DNA of 37,700 nucleotides, taken from positions 1-37,700 of the forward strand of contig JAKBAX010000006.1 in NCBI GenBank assembly GCA_021808785.1, given 5' to 3'. Position 1 is the stretch's first letter. Each line of letters begins with the position of its first letter. The notes under the pieces are model-generated. The model had not been told where the DNA came from and did not search any database. It was given only the letters and a program-made list of their open reading frames with translations. The DNA is from Actinomycetes bacterium. Lineage in GTDB: Bacteria > Actinomycetota > Acidimicrobiia > Acidimicrobiales > Palsa-688. A program made the translations under genes and the position numbers. Below, piece after piece: positions 15,728-23,457 of this stretch.

Positions 15728-16704
15728 CGACTCACCCGGAAGCGCCGGCGGGCGGTGGCCACCTCGACCGCCGTCGGGGGGTCGGCGCCGGGGCGTTCGC
15801 AGGTCAGCGCCGAGGCCACCACGGCGTCCTCCACCACCGCGGCCAGGTCCGACTCGGCAATGGTATCGAGCGACGTCGGCGACGCCACCCCGAGGCGGAC
15901 CAGGGAGTCGATCAGGGCCGAGGTGAAAGAATCGCCCGCCCCGACGGTGTCGGACAGGTCCACGGCCAGCCCCGGCCGGACCGCTGTCGCGCCCGACGCT
16001 GCCACCGCCACCGCCCCAGACGCCCCGTCGGTGAACACCACGAGCCTCACCCCCAGGTTCAGCCAGCGCCGCCCGACCGTGTCGAGGGTGTGACCCGGAT
16101 ACAGCCACCCCACGTCCTCGGAGCTGGCTTTCACCACGTGGGCCAAGCCCACGCTCCGCTCGACCATGGCCCGCCCGTGAGCGGGGTCCCGGAGCAGAAG
16201 TGGCCTGATGTTTGGGTCGTAGCTGACCAGCGCCTCCCCCCCTTGGCGCACAGCTTCGACCATCCGCGTGATCTGCACGTCGCCAGGGGCCCTCCACGAG
16301 GCCACCGAGCCGAAGTGCAGCACGGTGGTCCCCGCCGGCACCCGGTCCACCTCTGGGGCGGACCAGTTCCAGTCGGCGGTCCCGTCGAAGTAGAAGTCAT
16401 AGCTGGCCCGGGCCTCGGCGTCGAAGGAGACCACCGCCAGAGACGTGGCCTCCCTGGCGAGAGGGGCGGCGCTGAGGTCAATACCTTCGTCGCGGGCCTG
16501 GCGGCGGAGGATGGCGCCGAAGGCGCAGTCCCCCAGGCGGGCCATGAGGGCCGTCCGGGTGCCGAGCCGGGCCAGGCCGACGGCCACGTTGAAGGGGCTG
16601 CCGCCCGGGTGGGCGACGAATGTACGGTCGCTACCGGCGGGGACCAGATCGATGAGGGCTTCGCCGATGACGGTCACCAGGGGAGACCGCCCGTCTGAGC
16701 TCAC
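15724..16704 (-). CDS. PfkB-family carbohydrate kinase (fructokinase-like)
   Basis: A 326-residue ribokinase-fold kinase. The N-terminal sugar-binding signature is HPGGSPFNVAVGLARLG (about 32-48). The C-terminal signature SDTVGAGDSFTSALI carries the catalytic base D258 and the anion hole GAGD. The overall pattern is that of fructokinases, so phosphorylation of an imported ketohexose at C6 (or C1) is likely. It starts with GTG 16704, overlapping the lacI stop, and ends overlapping the hxlA-like start, so the four minus-strand genes form one coupled operon. A specific sugar cannot be assigned from sequence. Confidence 0.93.
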   Translation of the reverse strand: MSSDGRSPLVTVIGEALIDLVPAGSDRTFVAHPGGSPFNVAVGLARLGTRTALMARLGDCAFGAILRRQARDEGIDLSAAPLAREATSLAVVSFDAEARASYDFYFDGTADWNWSAPEVDRVPAGTTVLHFGSVASWRAPGDVQITRMVEAVRQGGEALVSYDPNIRPLLLRDPAHGRAMVERSVGLAHVVKASSEDVGWLYPGHTLDTVGRRWLNLGVRLVVFTDGASGAVAVAASGATAVRPGLAVDLSDTVGAGDSFTSALIDSLVRLGVASPTSLDTIAESDLAAVVEDAVVASALTCERPGADPPTAVEVATARRRFRVSR

Positions 16705-17771
16705 CTCCGGGGCCGGACCTTCGACGCCTTCGGCGGGGGGATCTCCCCCGAGCCGCGCAGGACCATCCCGGTGCGCACCAGGTGGGTCTGCGGTGGTGAC
16801 CCGTCGCCGTCGAGGCGGGCGAAGAGCAGCCGGGCGGCCAGTGCCCCCAGGCCGGTGGTGTCCTGGGTGATCACCGTCACGCCGGGTTGGAGCACGTCGG
16901 CTAGGAGGAAGTCGTCGAAGCCGACCAGGGCGATGGCATGCTCGCAGCCCATCTGGTGCAGCATCTTGGTGGCCCCGATGGTCACCAGGTTCTGGCTGGC
17001 GAACAACGCGGTCGGCGGCTCGGGCCGCCCGAGCAGCTCTCCGGTGGCCGCCGCCGCCGCCTCGATGGTCCGCAGATCGTGGCGCACCAGCAGCGGGTCC
17101 TCCGGCAGGCCCAGCCGCTGCAGGGCTTCCCGGTATCCGGCGTAGCGCTCGGTGGCGGTGGCGATGGCGAGGCTGTCGCCCAGGTACCCGATGCGGCGAT
17201 GGCCAACTGCGTGCAGGTGGTCCACTGCGTTGGCCGCCCCCTTGCGGTTATCCGACATGACCGCGTCGGCGTCGAGCAGGCGGGGGGCCCGGTCGAGGAA
17301 CACCACGCTGACGCCGAGGCGGCGTTCGGCCAGCAGGTAGCTCTGGTCCCGCCCGGCCGGGACGATGATCAGGCCGTCAACCCGGCGGTCGATCAGCGTC
17401 CGGGCCATCTCCTGCTCACGGTCGGGGTCCTCGTCCAGGCTGGCGATCAGCACCTGGACCCGGCGCTCGCGGGCGCAGTCCTCCACGGTGCGCAGCAGAG
17501 CGGCCGAGAACGGGTTGGCGACGTCCTCGAGGAGCAGGCCGATGGTCGAGGAGCGTCCGTCCCCGCGCCGCAGGCTGCTTGCCGTGAGGTTGGGCCGGTA
17601 ACCGAGCTTGTCTGCCGCGGCGTGGACCCGTGCCGCCAGTTCGGGGGCCACCGTGGGTTCGCCGTTCATGACTCGCGAGACGGTCTTGATGGCCACCCCG
17701 GCGATGGCCGCCACGTCGCGCATGGTGGGTCTCACGTGACGGGCCCGGTCGTTCGCTGCTTGGCTGGACAT
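16701..17771 (-). CDS. LacI-family repressor of the sugar locus
   Basis: A 356-residue regulator. The N-terminal LacI helix-turn-helix is TMRDVAAIAGVAIKTVSRVM with the hinge helix near SSLRRGDG. A periplasmic-binding-like effector domain follows (IGLLLEDVANPFSAALLRTV, then VDGLIIVPAG, ALVGFDDF and the end TGMVLRGSGE). It is the first gene of the minus-strand operon and is divergent from the importer genes. A good 16-bp LacI-type palindrome lies just after the importer promoter, so it most likely represses both operons until the imported sugar or its phosphate binds. Confidence 0.95.
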   Translation of the reverse strand: MSSQAANDRARHVRPTMRDVAAIAGVAIKTVSRVMNGEPTVAPELAARVHAAADKLGYRPNLTASSLRRGDGRSSTIGLLLEDVANPFSAALLRTVEDCARERRVQVLIASLDEDPDREQEMARTLIDRRVDGLIIVPAGRDQSYLLAERRLGVSVVFLDRAPRLLDADAVMSDNRKGAANAVDHLHAVGHRRIGYLGDSLAIATATERYAGYREALQRLGLPEDPLLVRHDLRTIEAAAAATGELLGRPEPPTALFASQNLVTIGATKMLHQMGCEHAIALVGFDDFLLADVLQPGVTVITQDTTGLGALAARLLFARLDGDGSPPQTHLVRTGMVLRGSGEIPPPKASKVRPRR

Positions 17772-17820
17772 CGATGTCTCGTTGGGCCCTTTCCCACAGT
17801 GCGACCTGTCGTCAGGGAAG

Positions 17821-17849
17821 AGTATTCACCCGCGTCTGTCCCGTTACAA
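17821..17849 (-). promoter_or_regulatory. Possible promoter of lacI-pfkB-hxlA-hxlB
   Basis: Reading the minus strand, TTGTAA (17849-17844) and AATACT (17826-17821) are separated by exactly 17 bases, about 50 bases before the LacI start codon. The match is moderate, but the spacing is ideal and the sequence is AT-rich against its surroundings. It is close to, but does not overlap, the operator at 17908-17923. Confidence 0.35.
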
Positions 17850-17875
17850 GTACGAAATCTCCTGTTCATCTCTCC

Positions 17876-17904
17876 TTGACAGTGCTGTAGAGCCGCTCTA
17901 TTTT
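17876..17904 (+). promoter_or_regulatory. Consensus-like promoter of the sugar ABC importer
   Basis: TTGACA (17876-17881), a 17-base spacer and TATTTT (17899-17904) make a near-consensus housekeeping-sigma promoter about 60 bases before the binding-protein start. The -10 box overlaps the last base of the left arm of an 11-bp inverted repeat, and the expected +1 falls in the LacI-type palindrome. A bound repressor would therefore block initiation directly. Confidence 0.7.
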
Positions 17905-17943
17905 TTTGAGACAACGTTATCTCGGAGGCCGGAGAGCGGCTCT
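17889..17943. repeat. 11-bp inverted repeat framing the operator
   Basis: AGAGCCGCTCT (17889-17899) and AGAGCGGCTCT (17933-17943) are perfect reverse complements. Each is itself a 5+1+5 palindrome. They stand eight and nine bases from the two sides of the LacI operator, so the layout is almost symmetric. They could be extra sites for a second regulator or auxiliary operators, or they could fold the transcript leader. The right arm lies in the 5' leader ahead of the Shine-Dalgarno AAGGGGG. Confidence 0.55.
17908..17923. promoter_or_regulatory. LacI-type operator GAGACAACGTTATCTC
   Basis: A 16-bp dyad with the central AACGTT and arms GAGA/TCTC; only one base pair breaks the symmetry (C against A). 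An A-A-C-G-T-T core is the classic centre of LacI/GalR-family operators. It starts four bases after the -10 box of the importer promoter and lies between lacI and the gene it probably controls. Assignment to the adjacent LacI protein is inferred from position. Confidence 0.7.
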
Positions 17944-17964
17944 GACCGAGAAGGGGGACGATAA

Positions 17965-19041
17965 ATGAGAGATAGAAGTTCGGTCTGTTCGATCGGCGCC
18001 CGCCGCAAAGCGACGCTGCTCGTCCTCGCTTCGGCCGGCGTGCTCGCGGCGTGCAGCAGCAGTTCGCATTCGTCGAGTCCGAGCACCGCCAGCAGCGGCG
18101 GTTCGACCGCGACGTCAGCGGCGGGGGCGAGCGGCAGCGGCGGGAAGCTCACCATTGCGTTCAACATGGGCGCCGAGGCCGACCCCTTCTTCATCGCCAT
18201 GAACCAGGGCGCCGAGGCCGAGGCCAAGTCCCTGGGTGTGAACCTCATCTGGCAGGGTGACCCCTCGCAGTACTCGCCGGCCACCCAGATCCCCATCGTC
18301 GATCAGCTCCTCGCCGAACACCCGAGCGCTCTGATCATCTCCCCCACCGACCCCGACGCCCTGCAGCCAGCGGTCAATCAGGCCATCGCCCAAGGCATCC
18401 CGGTGGTCAACGTAGACACCCACGTGACCGACCTGTCCAAGGTCCTGTCGTTCATAACCGGTGATAATCAGCAGGGCGGCGCCGCCGCCGCCGACGCCAT
18501 GGCCGCGGCCATGCACTACACCGCCGGCCAGACCTACCAGGTCGTCGTCGGCGCAAGTTCGGCGACCACCACCACCAACACCGCCCGCCTGGCCGGCTTC
18601 AAGGCCGAGATCGCCGCCAAGTACCCCGGCATCAAGGTCATGGCCGAGGCCTACTCGCAGTCCCAGCCGGCGGTAGCCAACACCAACGTCAACAACTGGC
18701 TGACCGAGTACCCCAACCTCAAAGGCATCTTCGCCATCGACGGCACCAACGCCAGCGGGGCGGCTGCCGCCCTGCAGGCCCGGAACCTGGTCGGCAAGGT
18801 CGCCCTGGTCGGCTACGACGCCTACTCGACCAACGTGGCTCTGCTGCAGAAGAACGTCTTCGCCGCTCTGATCGCCCAGAACCCGACCGAGGAAGGCAAG
18901 CTCGCGGTGCAGTACGCGGTGCAGTACCTGAACACCAAGAGCACCTCCGGTATCCCCCACGAGCAGACGCTGCCGAACATCGTGCTGACCCCGAACTCGT
19001 CGGCCGCCGACCTGGCGCAGTACACCTACCCGACCGCCTAG
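17965..19041 (+). CDS. Ribose-type sugar-binding lipoprotein of an ABC importer
   Basis: A 358-residue secreted lipoprotein. It has a basic N-terminus, a hydrophobic stretch LLVLASAGVLAAC and lipobox VLAAC with C30 as the lipidated residue, then a Ser/Thr/Gly-rich linker to about residue 60. The rest is a type 1 periplasmic-binding fold of the RbsB/FrcB class: KLTIAFNMGAEADPFFIAM, ALIISPTDPDALQPAV, GIPVVNVDTHV, GIFAIDGTNASGAAAAL and VALVGYDAYS. It would capture a monosaccharide outside the membrane for the permease and ATPase downstream. The Shine-Dalgarno AAGGGGG precedes ATG 17965. Confidence 0.95.
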   Translation: MRDRSSVCSIGARRKATLLVLASAGVLAACSSSSHSSSPSTASSGGSTATSAAGASGSGGKLTIAFNMGAEADPFFIAMNQGAEAEAKSLGVNLIWQGDPSQYSPATQIPIVDQLLAEHPSALIISPTDPDALQPAVNQAIAQGIPVVNVDTHVTDLSKVLSFITGDNQQGGAAAADAMAAAMHYTAGQTYQVVVGASSATTTTNTARLAGFKAEIAAKYPGIKVMAEAYSQSQPAVANTNVNNWLTEYPNLKGIFAIDGTNASGAAAALQARNLVGKVALVGYDAYSTNVALLQKNVFAALIAQNPTEEGKLAVQYAVQYLNTKSTSGIPHEQTLPNIVLTPNSSAADLAQYTYPTA

Positions 19042-19052
19042 CAACACCCGAT

Positions 19053-19090
19053 CGGGCCTGCGGGCGCCTATAAAGGTTCCCGCAGGCCCG
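19053..19090 (+). terminator. Strong intercistronic hairpin after the binding-protein gene
   Basis: CGGGCCTGCGGG (19053-19064) and CCCGCAGGCCCG (19079-19090) form a perfect 12-bp stem with a 14-base loop, directly between the binding-protein stop and the permease. No U-run follows. Such hairpins commonly stabilise the upstream message or partly terminate transcription, so that the binding protein is made in excess over the membrane parts. The permease Shine-Dalgarno (GGGGAGGGA) begins only a few bases after the stem. Confidence 0.65.
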
Positions 19091-19112
19091 TACAGGGGAG
19101 GGACACATCGAC

Positions 19113-20162
19113 ATGACCATGACGCCCGCTTCGACGGAGGGCCAGGGCCGAGCCGCTCCGGCGGCCGATCCCAACCCACCGGCGACCGAACCCCGGGACT
19201 GGGCCCGTTCCATCCTGGGCAATCAGCAGTTCCTGCTCCTGGTGGCCCTGGGTGCTTTGATCCTGTACTTCTACAGCAAACGATCGGTGTTCCTCTCCAG
19301 CGGGGAGATGGCCAACATCCTCGACGATTTCTGCTCGCTCATCCTCCTGGCGGTAGGCGAGACCTTCGTGATCGTCTCCGGAGGTATCGACCTCTCGGTC
19401 GGCTCCACCGCCAGTTTCGCCGGGGTGATCGGCGCCTTCTCCATGCGGGGCATGGTCAGCCACAACGACAGCGAAGCGCTGGTCCTGGTCGTCGGGACGA
19501 TCGTGTGCGCAGCCGTCGGGGCGGGGGTGGGACTGGTCAACGCCGCCCTGATCAACTGGTTGCGCCTGGTGCCCTTCGTAGCCACGCTGGCCACGCTGGG
19601 AGCAGGGGCCGGCATGGCCATCGTGCTCAGCCACGGGATCCCTATCGGCGACGACACCAGGGCCATCATCTTCTCCCAGGCCAAGGTCGGGCCGTTCTCC
19701 TGGCCGGTGTTCATAGTCATCGGGATCCTGGTGATCTCCTGGCTGTACCTGCACCTGAGCCGCTACGGGCGTTACACCTTCGCCCTCGGGTCCAACGAAT
19801 TCGCCGCCCGGGCGGCGGGCATCAATGTCCGGCGCCACCTGGTCTCGGTCTATGTCCTTTCGGGCCTGCTGTCCGGCCTGGGAGGGATGTTCCTCTACCT
19901 GCGTCTCGGGTCGGGTGCGCCAACCTCAGGGGCCGGAGACGAGCTGCGGGCCATCGCCGCGGTCGTCATCGGCGGAGCCAGCCTCCTCGGCGGGTCGGGT
20001 CGGCTCAGTGGAACCATCCTCGGGGGGCTCATCCTGACCACCGTCACCAGCGGGCTGATCATCAGCAACGTCAACCCCAACTGGGACCAGGTGGCGGTGG
20101 CTGTGCTGATCGCCCTGGCCGCAGCGTTGCAAGCCCTGCGCCCAGGAAGGAGGCGGGCCTGA
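19113..20162 (+). CDS. Sugar ABC importer permease (RbsC type)
   Basis: A 349-residue membrane protein with about eight to ten hydrophobic segments. It carries the family signatures VIVSGGIDLSVGSTASFAGV and GSNEFAARAAGINVRR (the cytoplasmic loop that contacts the ATPase), plus the GGASLLGGSGRLSGTILGGL element. It forms the channel of a ribose/fructose-type CUT2 importer. It lies 71 bases after the binding-protein gene with a hairpin between, and its stop overlaps the ATPase start as ATGA. Confidence 0.95.
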   Translation: MTMTPASTEGQGRAAPAADPNPPATEPRDWARSILGNQQFLLLVALGALILYFYSKRSVFLSSGEMANILDDFCSLILLAVGETFVIVSGGIDLSVGSTASFAGVIGAFSMRGMVSHNDSEALVLVVGTIVCAAVGAGVGLVNAALINWLRLVPFVATLATLGAGAGMAIVLSHGIPIGDDTRAIIFSQAKVGPFSWPVFIVIGILVISWLYLHLSRYGRYTFALGSNEFAARAAGINVRRHLVSVYVLSGLLSGLGGMFLYLRLGSGAPTSGAGDELRAIAAVVIGGASLLGGSGRLSGTILGGLILTTVTSGLIISNVNPNWDQVAVAVLIALAAALQALRPGRRRA

Positions 20163-20920
20163 TGGCTGATGCACCGCTGTACGAAGCCGTGGGCATCAGC
20201 AAGAGCTACGGCCACGTCACGGCCCTCTTCGACGTCAACTTCTCGGTCAATCCCGGCGAGATCGTCGGCCTGGTCGGCGACAACGGTGCCGGCAAGTCCA
20301 CCCTGATAAAGATCCTGTCGGGGGTGCACCCCCCCGACCGCGGGAAGATCCGCCTCGACGGGGTCGAGCGGACCTGGAAGTCGCCCCACGACGCCATCGA
20401 GGCCGGGATCGAGACGCTCTACCAGGACTCCGGCCTGGCGCCCGACCTCACCATCGGGTCCAACGTGTTCCTGGGCCGGGAGAAGCTCAAGCCGGGGATT
20501 CTCGGCAGGCTCGGGTTCCTCGACCAAAAGGCCATGGAGCGTCAGGCTGCGGAGGAGCTCAAGCGGGTCGGCATCGCCGTCTCGGGAAGCCGCCGCACGG
20601 TCTCCGACCTGTCCGGCGGCCAGCGCCAGGCGGTGGCCATCGGGCGGGCGATCGCCTGGGCCCGCAAGGTGATCATGCTCGACGAGCCGACCAACCACCT
20701 CGGCGCCCGCCAGTCCATCGAGGTGCTCTCAGTGATGAGATCGGCCAAGGAGCAGGGCCTCGGGGTCATCTTCATCTCCCACACCCTCCCCCACGTGCTC
20801 GAGGTCACCGACCGCGTCGTGGTCCTGCGCCTCGGCCGGGTCGTGCGCGACGCGGCGACGTCCGAGTTCGACGCCGAGAGCCTGCTCGGAACCATCACCG
20901 GTCTCATAGAGGCGTCCTGA
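20162..20920 (+). CDS. Sugar ABC importer ATPase, single-domain CUT2 type
   Basis: A 252-residue ATPase. Walker A is GDNGAGKST (about 40-48), then the Q-loop YQDSGL, signature LSGGQRQ, Walker B VIMLDEPTNHLG and the H-loop FISHTLPHV. CUT2 ATPases such as RbsA usually carry two fused nucleotide domains; this one has a single domain, like FrcA, and would act as a homodimer. It completes the importer with the preceding permease and binding protein. The 4-nt overlap indicates coupled translation. Confidence 0.95.
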   Translation: MADAPLYEAVGISKSYGHVTALFDVNFSVNPGEIVGLVGDNGAGKSTLIKILSGVHPPDRGKIRLDGVERTWKSPHDAIEAGIETLYQDSGLAPDLTIGSNVFLGREKLKPGILGRLGFLDQKAMERQAAEELKRVGIAVSGSRRTVSDLSGGQRQAVAIGRAIAWARKVIMLDEPTNHLGARQSIEVLSVMRSAKEQGLGVIFISHTLPHVLEVTDRVVVLRLGRVVRDAATSEFDAESLLGTITGLIEAS

Positions 20921-20950
20921 ATCGCCTCTGACGGCGATGCGAGACGGTCG

Positions 20951-20991
20951 GCCGGCCGCCGGGGTCGGGGAGCCCCCCCCGAGGGGCCGGC
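20951..20991 (+). terminator. Nested GC-rich hairpin after the importer operon
   Basis: GCCGGCC (20951-20957) pairs with GGCCGGC (20985-20991). Inside it TCGGGG (20965-20970) pairs with CCCCGA (20977-20982). The structure begins 30 bases after the ATPase stop. It lacks a U-tract, as most actinomycete terminators do, so termination here is plausible rather than shown. Confidence 0.35.
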
Positions 20992-21000
20992 ACCTCCACG

Positions 21001-21042
21001 CCTGAGAGAGAAAACTCCAGATCATTATCATGTATTCTCAGG
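21001..21042. repeat. 7-bp inverted repeat CCTGAGA/TCTCAGG in an AT-rich spacer
   Basis: CCTGAGA (21001-21007) and TCTCAGG (21036-21042) flank 28 bases that are strikingly AT-rich for this region, including TATCAT (21026-21031), a possible -10 box for the phosphatase gene. The element may be a regulator site around a promoter, but the arms are short and could be chance. Confidence 0.3.
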
Positions 21043-21085
21043 TCGTGCGCCGATTTGTCCTGTTCGAAGCTCCCCGTCCAAAGCC

Positions 21086-21826
21086 ATGCTCCTCCGGAGC
21101 GTCGGACGGGCGCGATTCCAGATGACTCCGAGGATTTCCCTGCTCGAGGAGGGCCTGCTCGTATGCAGCGAGGGTGAGAGCCCGTTCGGTGAGCTGATCC
21201 TGGTCCGCCACGGCCAGCAGCGAACCAACAGCTTCAACGATCCGCTCCGCACCCGTTCGGGCGACATGGAACTGAGCGAGATGGGAATCACGCAGGCCGA
21301 GGCCACCGCCGAGGAGCTGAGCGGAGAGCCGGTCGCCGCGGTGTACAGCAGCGACCTGGCCCGCGCCCTGTCCACCGCCACCTGCATCGCCGCCCGCCAC
21401 CAAATGGAGGTCCGGGTCGACCCCCGGCTCCGGGAGGTGGGCGTCTACCGCGACGTACCCGCCGGCGCGTCAGTCCAGGAGGCCATCGGGGCGGACGGCG
21501 CCGCCGAGGTGAGACGCCGCTTCCTGGCTGAACGGTCGTGGGACGCGTTCCCCCTCACCGAACCCCGGGCCGAGCGCGAGGGGCGCGTCGCGGCCGCGGT
21601 GGACGCCATCCTGGCCGCCCATCCCCACCACGAGAAGGTGGTGGTGGTCTGCCACGGCGGTGTCATCAATCTCATCGTCCGCCGCGTCCTCGGGGTCCCC
21701 GAGGACATGGTCTTCTATCCCGCCCACGCTTCGATCTCGCGTCTGGGCCGCTCACCGGAGCGTCTCGGGATCGTCACCCTCAACGAGCGGGCCCACCTGC
21801 GAGGTCCCGCGGCCGTCACCTACTAG
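21086..21826 (+). CDS. Histidine phosphatase superfamily (phosphoglycerate-mutase-like) protein
   Basis: A branch 1 histidine phosphatase. The catalytic RHG is in ELILVRHGQQRTNS, the second conserved patch is AVYSSDLARALSTATCIA with LREVGVYRD, and the second catalytic His is in VVVVCHGGVINLIV. It would remove phosphate from a small molecule through a phosphohistidine intermediate; the substrate is unknown. The longest frame starts at ATG 21086, but ATG 21122 is equally possible because no clear Shine-Dalgarno marks either. It lies after the sugar importer, with hairpin and promoter-like sequence between, so it is probably a separate unit. Confidence 0.85.
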   Translation: MLLRSVGRARFQMTPRISLLEEGLLVCSEGESPFGELILVRHGQQRTNSFNDPLRTRSGDMELSEMGITQAEATAEELSGEPVAAVYSSDLARALSTATCIAARHQMEVRVDPRLREVGVYRDVPAGASVQEAIGADGAAEVRRRFLAERSWDAFPLTEPRAEREGRVAAAVDAILAAHPHHEKVVVVCHGGVINLIVRRVLGVPEDMVFYPAHASISRLGRSPERLGIVTLNERAHLRGPAAVTY

Positions 21827-21922
21827 GCCGCCGAGCACGGTCTGGACCGGAGCGGTGAACTGGGCCCCACTACCAGGAGGAGGCCATCGTCGGGTGGACC
21901 AGGTATTCGTGAAAGGGACCAG

Positions 21923-22546
21923 ATGACCTGGGGAGATCGGCAGGAGCGAGGTCAGCCGTGGCATGAACTGATGCTGGGCGTGCGCTGGTACCGGGAGCGA
22001 ACCTACAACTACGGTACGAGTACACGTTCGTCGTCGAAGACGAGAGCGCCGTGCCCAGCGAGCTGGTGGAGACAGCCCAGACCAACGACGCGTCGATTGC
22101 CCCCGGTTCGGTGTGGGCGGCGAACTCGGAAGTATCGCGGTTCTGGCGCGACGACCTGGTCGAGGCCCCCCCGTCGGCGACCGAGACCGAGGAGCAGGCG
22201 GACACCCATCCCCAGGCCTTTTGACAACCCGCCGTTGGTCATCACCCGGGTCCTGCCCGATCCGGTCGTGGTGAGCAGCGGACCGGCGGCCTGCACCAAG
22301 GATGGCGCCTACGCTTGGTCGGCCCGCTTCCGGGTCGGCCAGCTCCAAAGCGACCTCTCCTGGATCATCCAGAAGGTCGAGATCAACGCACCCAGCGGCA
22401 ACCACACCCTCTACGAGGCATTTCCCGTAAGTGGAGGCGAGGCGGAGTCCCTGAACGAAGACAGCTACCAGGCCAACGAGAAGCGCTCCTCGGGAAATGT
22501 GGTCGTCAAAGGCCTGGCCCAGCACTTCTACTTCGGCGTCGGCTGA
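21923..22546 (+). pseudogene. Unrecognised ~207-residue protein gene interrupted by two offsetting indels
   Basis: The frame opening at 21923 reads protein-like to VRWYRERTYNYG (about 22010). Coding character then moves to another frame (YEYTFVVEDESAVPSELVE and on to ADTHPQAF) up to about 22220, and then returns to the first frame (DNPPLVITRVLPDPVVVSS) to the stop at 22546. One missing base near 22011 and one extra T in the T-run near 22220 restore a single continuous protein of ordinary composition. The joined C-terminal half has the spacing WIIQKVEINAPSGNH, then LYEAF, DSY and KGLAQHFYF, suggesting a small beta-rich domain. I do not recognise the family. It may be a sequencing artefact or a decaying gene. 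Confidence 0.5.
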
Positions 22547-22774
22547 GCTGCGACCTGCTGGCCTCAGCGGCAATTCAGCGCCCGTGACCGAACTCGGTTC
22601 CCAGCAGCCCGAAGCGGTCCTCAGCGGCCGGTCCGCCGTCGACCACTTCATAACATGGTCCCGCTGGCCCAACGCCGTACCGCCCCCGGCCAGGTGAACA
22701 CAGCCAGGACGAATCAACTCGTCGGACTCCTCGCCTCGCTCTAGAGCCGAAGCCCCACGAGGCTTCCCACACCC

Positions 22775-22797
22775 TTAACCTGACTAATGTAAGTTAA
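22775..22797. promoter_or_regulatory. AT-rich dyad TTAAC/GTTAA ahead of the helical hypothetical gene
   Basis: TTAAC (22775-22779) and GTTAA (22793-22797) enclose CTGACTAATGTAA, the only AT-rich stretch in a 280-base spacer. It lies about 35 bases upstream of the GTG at 22831 and may hold the -10 region (TAATGT). A small GAAGCC/GGCTTC hairpin lies just before it (22749-22766). The rest of 22547-22748 shows no gene. Confidence 0.3.
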
Positions 22798-22830
22798 CAG
22801 GCCCCACTACGAATATGGAGGCAACTCAAG

Positions 22831-23292
22831 GTGAGCATCAGTGAGGCCAAGGAACTTTGGACATCGATGAAGCCGAAGCTGGAAGAAATCCGACAGCTCA
22901 CCCAGATGACCGGCAGCGGGGTGTGGTCGGATCTCTCCGACCGTGACTCGATGAAGACGCTGACATCGATGATTGTCGACCAGGTCGGACCGCTGAGCGG
23001 CGACGCCGACAGGCTCTACAACCTGCTCTCTCAGGCCAAGGATGAGGGCGACGGCGACAGCGGCATGGTCGAAGCCGCCTACGATGCCGCCAATCGGGTG
23101 AGAGCTGCAGCCGACGATTCGCTGGAGAACCTGGGGAAGCTGCTCAACGCCATCGACATGATTCAGCCCACCGACGATGGTCACATCCCCAGTGACGATC
23201 TCGGCTCTGTCAACACCCTTGCCGACTCGGTCCACGAGACCATGGGGTACGTGGTGACGCTCAACGACGAAGAGCTTTCCGCCCTCTCCTGA
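22831..23292 (+). CDS. Small acidic helical protein of unknown function
   Basis: A 153-residue protein with no membrane segment, no signal peptide and only one Tyr/Trp-rich spot. It is strongly acidic and predicted helical throughout: SEAKELWTSMKPKLEEIRQL, VDQVGPLSGDADRLYNLLSQ, then NRVRAAADDSLENLGKLLNA. The heptad-like spacing suggests a helical bundle or coiled coil. The start is GTG 22831 with GGAGG nine bases upstream. Its codon use is visibly less GC-rich than that of selO next to it, hinting at later acquisition. It stands between the indel-split gene and selO, each with its own spacer. No family was recognised. Confidence 0.7.
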   Translation: MSISEAKELWTSMKPKLEEIRQLTQMTGSGVWSDLSDRDSMKTLTSMIVDQVGPLSGDADRLYNLLSQAKDEGDGDSGMVEAAYDAANRVRAAADDSLENLGKLLNAIDMIQPTDDGHIPSDDLGSVNTLADSVHETMGYVVTLNDEELSALS

Positions 23293-23457
23293 CCCCTGCG
23301 CCACCCCAGATCAAACGACTCCCCCGTCGCCCACCGTGGCTGTAGAAGATGCGGCGAAGGAGACGGAGTGCGATCCCGGCCGGCGGGGAGTTACGTCGGT
23401 CCGGGCAGCCGATCGCGGGAGGCGGCGAAGACGGCGGCGCCTCCTAAGCTGCGAGAG

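Noticed and set aside
19505-20920. Single 471-codon frame fusing permease region and ATPase
   Set aside because: The first half is out of frame with the permease and has no motifs; the ATPase begins at ATG 20162, overlapping the permease stop.
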